Part shown: piece after piece, positions 52,102 through 62,864 of the stretch
How positions within the stretch are numbered: the stretch's first letter is position 1
Layout of the letters: every line of letters starts with the position of its first letter
DNA from: Gp6-AA40 sp035496255
GTDB lineage: Bacteria; Acidobacteriota; Vicinamibacteria; Vicinamibacterales; UBA2999
Reading direction: 5' to 3'
NCBI GenBank assembly: GCA_035496255.1
Contig: DATJEU010000042.1
Coordinates: 1-64,000, forward strand
Length of the DNA: 64,000 nt
The notes under the pieces: generated by a model
Told to the model about the DNA's origin: nothing
Databases searched by the model: none
Seen by the model: only the letters and a program-made list of their open reading frames with translations
Program-made: the position numbers and the translations under genes

Positions 52102-53475
52102 CCCACCTTAACCTTTTTGGGGGCGGCCCGAACCGTCACCGGCTCCAAATATCTGCTCGAGCATGAGGGCGTCCGCGTCCTTGTCGACTGTGGTCTTTTC
52201 CAGGGACTGAAGGAGCTGCGCGAGCGCAATTGGGAAGACTTCGCGGTCCCTCCGGACACGATTCAGGCCGTGGTCCTGACGCATGCGCACCTCGATCATG
52301 TCGGCCACCTCCCGCGTCTCGTGGCGCAGGGTTTTACTGGACGCGTCTGGTGTACCGCTGGAACGCAGGACCTGTGTCGTCTCGTGCTCCCTGACGCCGG
52401 ACGGATCCAGGAAGAAGACGCGCGCCAGGCGAACAAGCACGGTTACACGAAGCACGCGCCCGCGCTGCCGCTGTACGACGAACTGGCGGCGCAACGGGCG
52501 CTCATGCATCTCCAGCCTGTGGGGTACCACCGAGCGTTCGAAGTGGCGCCGGGCATCACGGCGGAGTTTCATCCGGCCGGCCATCTTCTTGGGTCGTCTT
52601 TCATCGTCGTCCGCGTTGGCGGAGTGAAGACGATCCTGTTCGGCGGCGACCTGGGCCGCTACAACCGGCCCGTGCTTCGCGACCCCGAGAACGCCGTCGC
52701 CGCGGACGTCGTGCTCGTCGAGTCGACCTACGGTGATCGCGATCACGCCCCCGACGATGAGGGCGAAGGTTTCGCAGAGATCATCCGGGCGACGGCGGGC
52801 CGCGGTGGCAAATTGATCATCCCGGCGTTTGCCATTGGCCGCGTCGAAGAACTGCTGTACTGGGTTCGCCGTCTGGAACAGCGCGCGCGCATTCCGGTGC
52901 TGCCGGTGTATGTAGATAGTCCGATGGCCAGCGAGGCGCTGCGCTACTACTCGCAACGTGTGTCAGAGCTCGATCCGGACATGCAGCCGACCGAGAAGGA
53001 AGTTTCCACGTTCGCGACCGCCCGATACCAGGCCGTCGCGTCCGTTCAGCAATCGAAGGAGTTGACAGCCAGTCATCGCCGGGCCATCGTCATCTCGTCC
53101 AGCGGCATGGCGACCGGCGGGCGCGTCCTCCATCACCTTGCAGCCGCACTGCCGGACGAGAAGAACACCGTGCTCTTCGTCGGATATCAGGCCGCAGGCA
53201 CACGCGGCCGCGCGCTCATCGAAGGCGCGACCGACGTCAGGATTCACGGGCAATCCGTGCCGGTGCGCGCGCATGTCGCGCGAATCGATTCGATGTCGGC
53301 GCACGCCGATCGCGGCGAGATCCTGCGATGGCTCGCCACGCTGCCGTCGCTGCCGCAGCGCCTCTGTCTCGTGCACGGAGACCCGGAGCCGATGGACGCG
53401 CTCAAACAGCAGATCCGCGACCGTTTCGGCATCGACGCCCTCACGCCTGCACACAGAGAGCGCATCGACCTGTGA
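52099..53475 (+). CDS. Metallo-beta-lactamase/beta-CASP RNA hydrolase
   Basis: A 458-residue nuclease-type protein. TLTFLGAARTVTGSKYLLEH is near the start and the zinc motif is THAHLDHVG near residue 57. ESTYGDRDHAP near 198 and the beta-CASP insert ISSSGMATGGRVLHHLAAAL near 330 follow. SMSAHADRGEILRWL near 395 and LVHGDPEPMDALKQQI near 420 complete the RNA-processing pattern. It resembles bacterial YsH-type or archaeal CPSF-like exonucleases rather than RNase J. The true start is ATG 52099; the longer frame upstream is antisense to the peptidase. Its stop overlaps the M49 gene (GTGA). Confidence 0.92.
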   Translation: MPTLTFLGAARTVTGSKYLLEHEGVRVLVDCGLFQGLKELRERNWEDFAVPPDTIQAVVLTHAHLDHVGHLPRLVAQGFTGRVWCTAGTQDLCRLVLPDAGRIQEEDARQANKHGYTKHAPALPLYDELAAQRALMHLQPVGYHRAFEVAPGITAEFHPAGHLLGSSFIVVRVGGVKTILFGGDLGRYNRPVLRDPENAVAADVVLVESTYGDRDHAPDDEGEGFAEIIRATAGRGGKLIIPAFAIGRVEELLYWVRRLEQRARIPVLPVYVDSPMASEALRYYSQRVSELDPDMQPTEKEVSTFATARYQAVASVQQSKELTASHRRAIVISSSGMATGGRVLHHLAAALPDEKNTVLFVGYQAAGTRGRALIEGATDVRIHGQSVPVRAHVARIDSMSAHADRGEILRWLATLPSLPQRLCLVHGDPEPMDALKQQIRDRFGIDALTPAHRERIDL

Positions 53476-55445
53476 CTCGGCCGAACTCTCCGGCGCCTGC
53501 GGCCTCTCCGGCTGTCGGCGAACGACCATACCTGATCGATCGCGTGGACGATGCGGCCGTCGTTCAGATTTATGCCGACGGCTTTGCGCGCCTGCCGCTG
53601 CGCGAGAAGACGCTGGTCTGGCATCTGTATCAGGCCGCGCTTGCCGGTCGCGATATCTACTACGACCAGCGCTACGCGCATAACCTCGACATGCGCGCGC
53701 TGCTCGAGGCGTTGCTGTGCCACGGCGCAGTGCTCGATCCGCCGGTGCTCGCAGAAGTTCGCCGGTATACCAAGCTGTTCTGGATCAACACCGGTCCGTT
53801 CAACAACCTCACCGCGCGAAAGTTCCTGCTGCGACTGACGCCCGGGCAACTGACGGCCGCAGCCGAAACCGCCGCTCGAGCAGGGGCAGTGTTGCCGCAA
53901 CGCGACGGCGAATCGATCGCGAGCCTCGTCGGACGCCTGGCCCCGGCGTTCTTCGACCCTGACGTCGATCCGATCCTGACGAACAAGACACCGGGCGCTG
54001 GCCGCGACATCCTCCGGGCAAGCGCCAACAACCTGTACGTCGGCGTGACGATGGCGGATGTCAGCGGCTTCGTCGAGCGATACGGGCTGAACTCGCGGCT
54101 GGTGAAGCAGGCGGACGGCACCCTCGTCGAAGAGGTCTATCGGACAGGTGGCCGCTACGATGCCGAGATCCGCCGCATCGTGTCTCACTTGCGCGAAGCC
54201 ATGGCATTCGCGCCGCCGTCGATGGCCCGGGCGCTCGAAGCGTTGATTCGGTTCTACGAGACTGGTGAGGAACAGGATCGCATTGCTTACGATGTCGCCT
54301 GGGTTCAGGACCGCGAGTCGCTCGTCGACACGATCAACGGGTTCGTCGAGGTCTACCTCGATCCGCGCGGCACGAAAGGCGCGTGGGAGGCCCTGGTCTA
54401 TTACGTCAACGAGGAGAAGACGGCGAAGATCGAAACGCTGGCGGCCCATGCGCAATGGTTCGAGGACCACATGCCCTGGGAACCGCGATTCCGCAAGCCG
54501 GAGGTACGCGGCGTCACGGCGCGCGCCATCGACGTGGTCATCGAGACCGGCGACTCGGGACCGCTGACGCCAATCGGAATCAATCTGCCGAACGACCAGG
54601 CGGTCCGCGAAGGCCACGGCAGCAAGTCGGTGTCGCTGTCGAACGTCACCGACGCGTACGACCACGCGACGCCTGAGGGGCTGCGCACGGAGTTCGCATG
54701 GGATGCGGACGAAGCGGCGCGTGCCAGGCAATGGGGATCGGTGGCGCAGCAGCTGGCCACCGAGATGCACGAGGTCATCGGACATGGCTCCGGCCGGATG
54801 GCGGAAGGCGTCACGGCCAGCCCACACCTGCTGCTGCGGGAGCTCTATTCGACGATCGAAGAATCACGCGCGGATCTCGTCGCGCTGTATTTCCTCCCGC
54901 ATTCGCAGCTCGCCGAGCTCGGGATCGTGAACGCCGCCGAGCAGGCCACGCTGGTTCGCGCCGAGTACGAGTACTTCACGCGCACGGCGCTGATGCAGCT
55001 CCGGCGCGTCCGCGAGGGCAGTCATCTCGAAGAAGATCACATGCGCAACCGCCAGTTGATCGTCCATTGGCTGATGGCGCACACGCGCGCGATCGAGGTC
55101 AGGCGTCGAGACGACAAGACCTACTACGTGCTCGTCGATCCGCGGTCGTTCCGCGACGGTGCCGGTCGCCTGCTTGCCGAGGTGCAGCGGATCAAGGGCG
55201 AGGGCGACTACGAGGCGGCGCGCGCACTTGTCGAGACGTACGGCGTGCACTTCGATCCCGCGTTGCGCGACGAGGTGGTCGCACGCGTGGACGCGCTGCA
55301 GTTGCCCTCGTACACGGCGTTCGTGATGCCGCGGCTCGAGCCGATTCGCGACGCGCACGGACGGATCACGGAGGTCGAGATCAGTTACCCGTGTGATCTC
55401 GAGCGGCAGATGTTGGAATACAGCGCTGTCACAGGCGGGCCATAA
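53472..55445 (+). CDS. M49-family dipeptidyl peptidase III-like protein
   Basis: A 657-residue zinc peptidase. The M49 motif HEVIGHGSGRM (HEXXGH form) is near residue 436, and the second motif IEESRADLVALYFL near 463 supplies the further zinc-binding Glu. LREKTLVWHLYQAALAGRDI near the start and a helical upper domain fit DPP III, which removes dipeptides from the N-terminus of oligopeptides. No signal peptide is seen. GTG 53472 overlaps the hydrolase stop by four bases. The stop codon and last residues (TGGP) are formed by the left end of a palindromic element, so the natural C-terminus may have been altered. Confidence 0.88.
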   Translation: MTRPNSPAPAASPAVGERPYLIDRVDDAAVVQIYADGFARLPLREKTLVWHLYQAALAGRDIYYDQRYAHNLDMRALLEALLCHGAVLDPPVLAEVRRYTKLFWINTGPFNNLTARKFLLRLTPGQLTAAAETAARAGAVLPQRDGESIASLVGRLAPAFFDPDVDPILTNKTPGAGRDILRASANNLYVGVTMADVSGFVERYGLNSRLVKQADGTLVEEVYRTGGRYDAEIRRIVSHLREAMAFAPPSMARALEALIRFYETGEEQDRIAYDVAWVQDRESLVDTINGFVEVYLDPRGTKGAWEALVYYVNEEKTAKIETLAAHAQWFEDHMPWEPRFRKPEVRGVTARAIDVVIETGDSGPLTPIGINLPNDQAVREGHGSKSVSLSNVTDAYDHATPEGLRTEFAWDADEAARARQWGSVAQQLATEMHEVIGHGSGRMAEGVTASPHLLLRELYSTIEESRADLVALYFLPHSQLAELGIVNAAEQATLVRAEYEYFTRTALMQLRRVREGSHLEEDHMRNRQLIVHWLMAHTRAIEVRRRDDKTYYVLVDPRSFRDGAGRLLAEVQRIKGEGDYEAARALVETYGVHFDPALRDEVVARVDALQLPSYTAFVMPRLEPIRDAHGRITEVEISYPCDLERQMLEYSAVTGGP

Positions 55446-55530
55446 GGGCCCGCCCCCGCAGCATTCAGTCGAACAATCCGGAGATGGCCTGCGGCTCGGA
55501 CAGCGGGCCGGGTCTTTATGGCCCGCCTGT
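55432..55530. repeat. Paired palindromic units (BIME-like)
   Basis: ACAGGCGGGCCATAA (55432-55446) and TTATGGCCCGCCTGT (55516-55530) are perfect 15-base inverted arms. Each end also forms its own hairpin. On the left, GGCGGGCC (55435-55442) pairs with GGCCCGCC (55448-55455); on the right, GCGGGCC (55503-55509) pairs with GGCCCGC (55520-55526). The TAA of the M49 gene is inside it. It may end transcription before the aminotransferase gene. Confidence 0.8.
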
Positions 55531-55541
55531 AACTGGAAAAG

Positions 55542-56711
55542 ATGATATCCACTCGAATCCCCCCTCACGGCGAGATCAATCGCATCACGCGGGCGGTTGA
55601 ACAGTATCGCGCCGCGGGGGAGTCAATCGTCGATCTCACGGCATCGAATCCCACATCTGTGGGAGTTCCGTATCCAACCGGCCTGGTCAACACGCTCGCA
55701 GACCCTCGCGTGTTGACGTACGCGCCGGATCCGCTCGGGCTCCGCACAGCCCGCGAGGCGGTGGCCGCCGAATTCGCACGCCGGGGCGCGCCGGTTGATC
55801 CGGCGCATCTGGTGCTCTCGGCCAGCACGAGCGAGGCCTACAGCTGGTTGTTCAAGTTGCTGTGCGATCCCGGCGATGCGGTATTGATTCCACAACCGAG
55901 CTATCCGCTGTTCGAGCACCTGACCCGTCTCGAGGGCGTGAGCACCGCAGGTTACCGCTTGTCGTTTCACGGCAGATGGGAGATCGACTTCGGATCGCTC
56001 GTAGATGCTCCCGCGCGCACGCGTGCCGTCCTGGTGGTCTCTCCCAACAATCCGACAGGATCGTTTCTCACGCGCCGCGAGCTGGATGCGCTGCTCGCCC
56101 GGTGTCGCGAGCGCCGGTGGGCGCTCATCGTCGATGAAGTGTTCGCGGACTATCCGGTCGAACCACCGGGTGATGCGGTGATCGACGTGGCGGCGGACGC
56201 TGGCGTCCTCGCGTTTACCCTTGGCGGTGCCTCGAAGTCGGTCGGCTTGCCGCAGATGAAACTCGGCTGGATGCTGGTTGGAGGCCCGCCCGAGGAGCGT
56301 GACGCGGCATTGACCGCCCTCGAACTGATTGCGGACACCTTTCTGTCCGTCGGGACTCCCGTTCAGGTGGCGGCCCCGCGGCTGCTGGCCGAAGGCGCGA
56401 TGGTTCGGACGGCGATTCTCGCGCGCGTCCGCGAGAATCTAGCGACGGCGCGGGCACTCGCGCGCGTCCATTCGTCATGCAGTCTGTTGCCTGTCGAAGG
56501 CGGCTGGTTTGTGATTGTCCGGGTGCCGGCGACGCGAAGTGAAGAGAGGTTGGTGCTCGACCTGCTCGAACACGATCGGGTTCTCGTCCATCCCGGTTTC
56601 TTCTTCGACCTGCCGCATGAGGCGTTCCTGGTCATCAGTCTGCTGCCGCCGCCGCGCGTGTTCGCAGATGCGTTTGCGCGCGTCCTCTTGCAGGCAAATT
56701 CCCTGACCTGA
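55542..56711 (+). CDS. Class I aminotransferase
   Basis: PLP-dependent enzyme of 389 residues, with fold type I signs: VDLTASNPTSVGVPYP near residue 28, SASTSEAYSWLFKLLCDPGD near 92 and VVSPNNPTGSFLTRREL near 165. VDEVFADYP near 199 precedes the PLP lysine in GGASKSVGLPQMKLGWM near 229. The N-terminal start HGEINRITRAVEQYR is similar to a methionine/aspartate aminotransferase subgroup. No biosynthetic gene is adjacent to fix the substrate. The ATG follows the end of the palindromic element by 11 bases. Confidence 0.86.
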   Translation: MISTRIPPHGEINRITRAVEQYRAAGESIVDLTASNPTSVGVPYPTGLVNTLADPRVLTYAPDPLGLRTAREAVAAEFARRGAPVDPAHLVLSASTSEAYSWLFKLLCDPGDAVLIPQPSYPLFEHLTRLEGVSTAGYRLSFHGRWEIDFGSLVDAPARTRAVLVVSPNNPTGSFLTRRELDALLARCRERRWALIVDEVFADYPVEPPGDAVIDVAADAGVLAFTLGGASKSVGLPQMKLGWMLVGGPPEERDAALTALELIADTFLSVGTPVQVAAPRLLAEGAMVRTAILARVRENLATARALARVHSSCSLLPVEGGWFVIVRVPATRSEERLVLDLLEHDRVLVHPGFFFDLPHEAFLVISLLPPPRVFADAFARVLLQANSLT

Positions 56712-56770
56712 CGGTCGGCAGCAACGTTGCAGCCGCCGCGGATCGGTAAACTGCCGGTGAGACTGCCGAT

Positions 56771-58360
56771 ATGAATTCCTCGCCACCAGGATCACGACGC
56801 GCCGGGATACTGGTGCCGCTCTTTTCCATTCCGTCCACACAGAGCTGGGGCATCGGCGAGATCACTGATATCGCACCGACGGCGCGCTGGCTCGAGTCCG
56901 CCGGCCAGCGCCTGCTGCAGCTGCTGCCGATCAACGAACTGCCGCCGGGCGAGCGTTCACCGTATTCCGCGCTGAGCGCGATGGCCATCGATCCGCAGTT
57001 CATTTCCGTGGCCTCGTTGGAGGACTTCGACGCCATCGGTGGCGAAGCCCGGCTCGAGCGCGATCTGCGACGGCGCCTCGACGCCGTTCGATCGGCGGCG
57101 TCGGTCGACTACGACAACGTCCGCGCGATCAAGTCGACGGCGTTGCGTCGATGTTTCGCGCAGTTCACGAATACCGAATGGGCTGGCGGTACACGCCGGG
57201 CCGCTGCGTTCCGGTCGTTCATGGACGAGCAGGCGTGGTGGCTCGACGATTACGCGCTGTTCCGCGCGCTGAAGGCGCGTCATGAAGAGCGGGCGTGGAG
57301 CGAGTGGCCGGAGCTTGTGCGTCGCCGCGACCCACAGGCGCTCGAAGCGGCCAGCGCCGAGCTGGCCGACGACATCCTCTATCGAAAATACCTGCAATGG
57401 GTCGCGGGCGATCAATGGGGCGAGGCACGTGATGCCGTCGGCGCGGTCGCATTGTTCGGCGACCTGCCGTTCATGGTGTCCGGTGACAGCGCCGACGTCT
57501 GGGCGCGGCAGGATGAGTTCAGGATCGATGCCTCTGTCGGCGTGCCGCCGGACGCCTTCAGCAAGACCGGACAGGATTGGGGGCTGCCGGTCTACCGTTG
57601 GGAGGTTTTCGTCGAGCGCGACTTCGACTGGTTGCGCAACCGTGCCCGGCGCAACGCCGATCTCTACGATGGGTACCGCGTCGATCATCTCGTCGGCTTC
57701 TACCGGACCTACTTCCGGCCTCACGACGGCGCGGCGCCGCAGTTCATACCCGCCGACGAACCCTCTCAAATCGCCCTCGGTGAGCGCGTGCTCGGCGTCT
57801 TCCGCGAACCGGGGACGGAGGTGATCGCGGAGGATCTCGGTGTCGTGCCTGATTTCGTGCGCGCGTCGCTCGCGCGCCTGGGCGTTCCGGGCTACAGGGT
57901 GTTTCGCTGGGAACGTGAGTGGCACCAGCCCGATCATCCATTCAAGGATCCGCGTGACTACCCGGCTGTGGCCGTGGCAACCTCCGGGACGCACGACACC
58001 GAACCGATGGCCATCTGGTGGCAGCACGCGCCGCGCGCCGAGCGTGAGGCGGTGCTCAGGATTCCGTCGATCGATGAACGAATCACCGGAGACGAGCGGA
58101 TGCGCGCGCTCGAGGGTCCGTTGACGCATGACTGCCGGGAGGCGCTCCTCGAAACGTTGTTCGCGTCAGGCGCCGATCTGCTGATTCTGCCGATTCAGGA
58201 TGTGTTTGGCTGGCGCGATCGCATCAACCAGCCGGCAACGGTCAACGGCAGCAACTGGACCTGGAAACTGCCGTGGCCGTCGGATCGCCTGCCGACCGAG
58301 CCCGAGGCGATGGCGATCGCTACGCAACTACGCGAGTGGGTGGAGAGATACGGACGATAA
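56771..58360 (+). CDS. malQ: 4-alpha-glucanotransferase (amylomaltase)
   Basis: Transfers alpha-1,4-glucan chains between maltodextrins; GH77 family, 529 residues. AGILVPLFSIPSTQSWGIGE is near the start and LLQLLPINELPPGERSPYSA near 52. LFGDLPFMVSGDSADVWARQ and WEVFVERDFDWLRNRARRNA lead to the catalytic Asp in YDGYRVDHLVGFYRTY near residues 298-313. EVIAEDLGVVPDFVRASLAR contains the acid/base Glu. TSGTHDTEPM is the third conserved block. It implies maltodextrin or glycogen use. No other glycogen genes are adjacent. Confidence 0.95.
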   Translation: MNSSPPGSRRAGILVPLFSIPSTQSWGIGEITDIAPTARWLESAGQRLLQLLPINELPPGERSPYSALSAMAIDPQFISVASLEDFDAIGGEARLERDLRRRLDAVRSAASVDYDNVRAIKSTALRRCFAQFTNTEWAGGTRRAAAFRSFMDEQAWWLDDYALFRALKARHEERAWSEWPELVRRRDPQALEAASAELADDILYRKYLQWVAGDQWGEARDAVGAVALFGDLPFMVSGDSADVWARQDEFRIDASVGVPPDAFSKTGQDWGLPVYRWEVFVERDFDWLRNRARRNADLYDGYRVDHLVGFYRTYFRPHDGAAPQFIPADEPSQIALGERVLGVFREPGTEVIAEDLGVVPDFVRASLARLGVPGYRVFRWEREWHQPDHPFKDPRDYPAVAVATSGTHDTEPMAIWWQHAPRAEREAVLRIPSIDERITGDERMRALEGPLTHDCREALLETLFASGADLLILPIQDVFGWRDRINQPATVNGSNWTWKLPWPSDRLPTEPEAMAIATQLREWVERYGR

Positions 58361-58479
58361 TTCCCAATTCCCAACCGGGTACCGATCCAACTCCCAAGAG
58401 CGCATTCGGGACACGGAGGTGAACGCTGGGAGGTTGGGATTTTGGGAGTTGCGAATTGGAGGCCGCGGCTTTGCCACTG
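58361..58479. repeat. Nested inverted repeats between convergent malQ and glnS
   Basis: The outer arms CCAATTC (58364-58370) and GAATTGG (58453-58459) enclose CAACTCCCAA (58388-58397) and TTGGGAGTTG (58442-58451). TCCCAACC (58369-58376) also matches GGTTGGGA (58432-58439). No ORF is present. As the sole sequence between two convergent stops it probably serves as a bidirectional terminator. Confidence 0.6.
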
Positions 58480-60177
<1,698 letters not shown>

Positions 60178-60189
60178 CCGATCATTATT

Positions 60190-61473
60190 TCATGTGATCT
60201 CCGGCTCTGTCCCCGCAGCGTCCGGCAGTCCCATCAGGTTCGCCTGTTTCAACACGCGCGGCACCGTGTCGATCGGTTCGGCCTCTGGCAAGTCCGGCGC
60301 AGTCGTGACGTCGAGTTCCTTCAACCGGCGGGCGCTGACCAGCACGCGGCTTTCGAACGACCCGGCGGCGCTGTTGTATGCCTGCACGGCGCCATCGAGT
60401 TTGCGGCGCACCTCGTCGAAGTGTTCGACGAACTTGGCGAGCCGCTCGTAGAACTCCCTGCCGATTGCCGCCACTTCGCGATAGTTCTCGGTCAGCGCCT
60501 CCTGGCGCCACGAGTGCGCGATCGTCGTGAGCAGCGCGATCAAGGTGATCGGGCTTGCCAGCAGGACCTTCTGCTGCAGGCCATGCTCGATCAGCGTGAG
60601 GTCGTGCTGCAGCGCCGCGCTGAACAGCGTTTCGCCCGGCAGGAACATCACCACCATTTCTGGCGAGCCATCGAGCTGGTCCCAATACGCCTTGCTGCCG
60701 AGCCGATCCATGTGATCGCGCACCTGCCGTGCGTGCGCCTGCAGTTTCGACTGCCGCCGGTCGTCATCGCCGCAATCCTGCGCATCGAGGAACGCCTCGA
60801 GCGGGGTCTTGGCGTCGACGACGATGCACTTGCGCCCGGGGAGGTGGACGATGAGATCGGGACGAAGCCGGCCGGGGTGACCATTCAGCCCGGAATCCAT
60901 GGAACGGTTCTCGATGCCCGGTTGCTCGTCGAAGTCGCACCGCTGGAGCATCCCGGCGATCTCCACGACGCGCCGCAATTGCATCTCACCCCAGCGGCCG
61001 CGAACCGCGGGCGTGCGAAGCGCGCGTGACAGGGTGTTGGCGCTGCCTTCGAGTGCCATGACCTTTTCGGTCAGCTTCGTGTAGGTTTCGACCCGCTCCT
61101 TCTCCGTCTGCTCGAGGCGTTGATCGACCTTCCGCAAGGTTTCGGAGATCGGCCGGTGATAGCTTTCGAACGAGGTTTTCGCGAGGTCGAAGAACGACGA
61201 GCGGTTGTCCTTGAGCGCCTGCGCCGCAAGGGATTGAAACGTATCCCGGAGCGTTTGTTCGGCCTTGTCCAGCAGGTCGTGCGTCGTGCCGGCGGTCTGC
61301 TTGTGACGCTCCACTTCCTCACGAAGCCATTTGTTGTCCTGCTCGGCGGCTGCAACCGCTGACGCGGCCGTCGCCCGGACGTCGGCCAGGTGCCGGAGGG
61401 CGCGGCCGCGCGCGACGAGATACGCGACGGGGCCGGCCACGACGGCACCGGCGAGCAGGGAGGCGAGATCCAT
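60190..61473 (-). CDS. rmuC: DNA recombination protein RmuC
   Basis: A 427-residue RmuC-family protein that limits inversions at short inverted repeats. One membrane helix at the N-terminus (LASLLAGAVVAGPVAYLVAR) precedes a long coiled coil (about 30-130). The endonuclease-like core has GRWGEMQLRRVVEIAGM near residue 160, HLPGRKCIVVDAKTPLEAF near 215 and PEMVVMFLPGETLFSAAL near 275. The start is ATG 61473; ATG 61482 is possible. It is upstream of glnS on the minus strand and divergent from the M23 peptidase. Confidence 0.92.
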   Translation of the reverse strand: MDLASLLAGAVVAGPVAYLVARGRALRHLADVRATAASAVAAAEQDNKWLREEVERHKQTAGTTHDLLDKAEQTLRDTFQSLAAQALKDNRSSFFDLAKTSFESYHRPISETLRKVDQRLEQTEKERVETYTKLTEKVMALEGSANTLSRALRTPAVRGRWGEMQLRRVVEIAGMLQRCDFDEQPGIENRSMDSGLNGHPGRLRPDLIVHLPGRKCIVVDAKTPLEAFLDAQDCGDDDRRQSKLQAHARQVRDHMDRLGSKAYWDQLDGSPEMVVMFLPGETLFSAALQHDLTLIEHGLQQKVLLASPITLIALLTTIAHSWRQEALTENYREVAAIGREFYERLAKFVEHFDEVRRKLDGAVQAYNSAAGSFESRVLVSARRLKELDVTTAPDLPEAEPIDTVPRVLKQANLMGLPDAAGTEPEIT

Positions 61474-61580
61474 CGCCGCCATATTACAGGCCACCCCCGG
61501 CGGGCCAGCGGGCGCCGGTATTGCGACCGCCGCGCCTGTTGGGCGCGCTCGGTGTGCCGATATAGCATTCGCGCTTGCTC

Positions 61581-62852
61581 ATGCGACGACCGGTCACCCT
61601 TATCAGCCATCTCCGGGCATCCGTCCTCACAGTTTTCACCTTGCCGGTTCTGGGTGCCGTGCTCGCCACCGGCTGCCGTCCTGCTGCCACACCCGACCCT
61701 CGTTCTCGCGGCACCGACATCGTCCTGCGATCTGAAACCAGGGTGGTGACAGGGGAGGTCCCACGGCACACCACGCTGGATGCGATGCTGCGAGGGCAGG
61801 GGCTGGATGGCGAGGTTGTGGACCGGATGGTGTCCGCTGTTCGCCAGGTCTTCGATCCGCGCCGTCTGCGCTCGATGCAGCCCTTTTCGCTCACGCGTAC
61901 GCTGGCGGGTGCGCTGAGCGCCTTCGAATACGAGATCGACAACACGTCGCTGTTGCGTGTGACGCCGGCCACCGATGGCGACACCCTTGCGGCGGAGGTG
62001 GTGCCGATTCCGCGCACGCTGGAAAACGTGGTGGCGGCCGGAGCGATCACGAAGGACAACCCCTCCCTTTTCGGAGCCATCGCGGCGGTCGGCGAGCGTC
62101 AGGAGCTCGCGGTGGCGATGGCGGAAATCTTCTCGGGAGAAATCGATTTCAACACCGAGCTTCAGCCCGACGACAGTTTTTTGGTGGCATTCGAGCGGTT
62201 CCGGCGCGAAGGACGGCCGAACTCGTACGGCGTGATCACGGCGGTGGAGTTTCACAACGACGGCCGTGTGCTCCGGGCGGTGCGCTTCACGCCGCGCGGG
62301 GGCAAGCCCGACTATTACGACGAGCAGGGACGGTCCGTGCGCCGCTTCTTCCTGCGGTCGCCGCTCAAGTTCGAACCCCGCATTACGTCAGGCTTCTCCG
62401 CCAGCCGCATGCATCCCATCCTGCACACCACGCGCGCGCATCGCGGTGTGGATTACGCCGCGCCAACCGGCGCTCCCGTCGTCGCCGTGGCGTCTGGGAC
62501 TGTCGTGTCTGCGACCTATGACAGCAGCAACGGACGGATGGTCCGGATTCGTCATGCGTCTGGATACGAGTCGTACTACTTGCATCTGTCGGGCTTTGGC
62601 ACCGGTATCCGCGCGGGTGCGCGTGTGGATCAGGGGCAGACCGTCGGGTTCGTCGGGCAGACCGGCCTGGCGACGGGACCGCATCTGCACTACGGCCTGA
62701 CTCGCGGCGGCGTCTTCGTGAATCCCCTGCGCGAGCATCGCAATCTGGCGCCCGGTGAGCCGCTCGCGGTCGGTGAAATGGAGGCATTCCGAGCCGAGCG
62801 CGACAAGGCGCTGGCGGCCCTCCGGACAAAAGGAGTGAACGGCCCGATATAA
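61581..62852 (+). CDS. Exported M23 (LytM) metallopeptidase
   Basis: A 423-residue cell-wall peptidase from ATG 61581. The N-terminus is a hydrophobic signal with a lipobox-like VLATGC, so it may be a lipoprotein. Residues about 50-250 form an opacity/LysM-like region with LDAMLRGQGLDGEVVDRMVS. The M23 domain (about 270-400) has the zinc ligands in SRMHPILHTTRAHRGVDYAA (HxxxD) and GPHLHYGL (HxH), both intact. It should cut peptidoglycan cross-bridges or act in daughter-cell separation. The upstream TTG at 61575 is not preferred. Confidence 0.9.
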   Translation: MRRPVTLISHLRASVLTVFTLPVLGAVLATGCRPAATPDPRSRGTDIVLRSETRVVTGEVPRHTTLDAMLRGQGLDGEVVDRMVSAVRQVFDPRRLRSMQPFSLTRTLAGALSAFEYEIDNTSLLRVTPATDGDTLAAEVVPIPRTLENVVAAGAITKDNPSLFGAIAAVGERQELAVAMAEIFSGEIDFNTELQPDDSFLVAFERFRREGRPNSYGVITAVEFHNDGRVLRAVRFTPRGGKPDYYDEQGRSVRRFFLRSPLKFEPRITSGFSASRMHPILHTTRAHRGVDYAAPTGAPVVAVASGTVVSATYDSSNGRMVRIRHASGYESYYLHLSGFGTGIRAGARVDQGQTVGFVGQTGLATGPHLHYGLTRGGVFVNPLREHRNLAPGEPLAVGEMEAFRAERDKALAALRTKGVNGPI

Positions 62853-62864
62853 TTTCCTTTTCCA

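Noticed and set aside
53244..54827. 527-codon minus-strand open frame
   Set aside because: Antisense to the M49 peptidase with its HEXXGH motif; composition is Arg/Val/Asp-rich shadow sequence.
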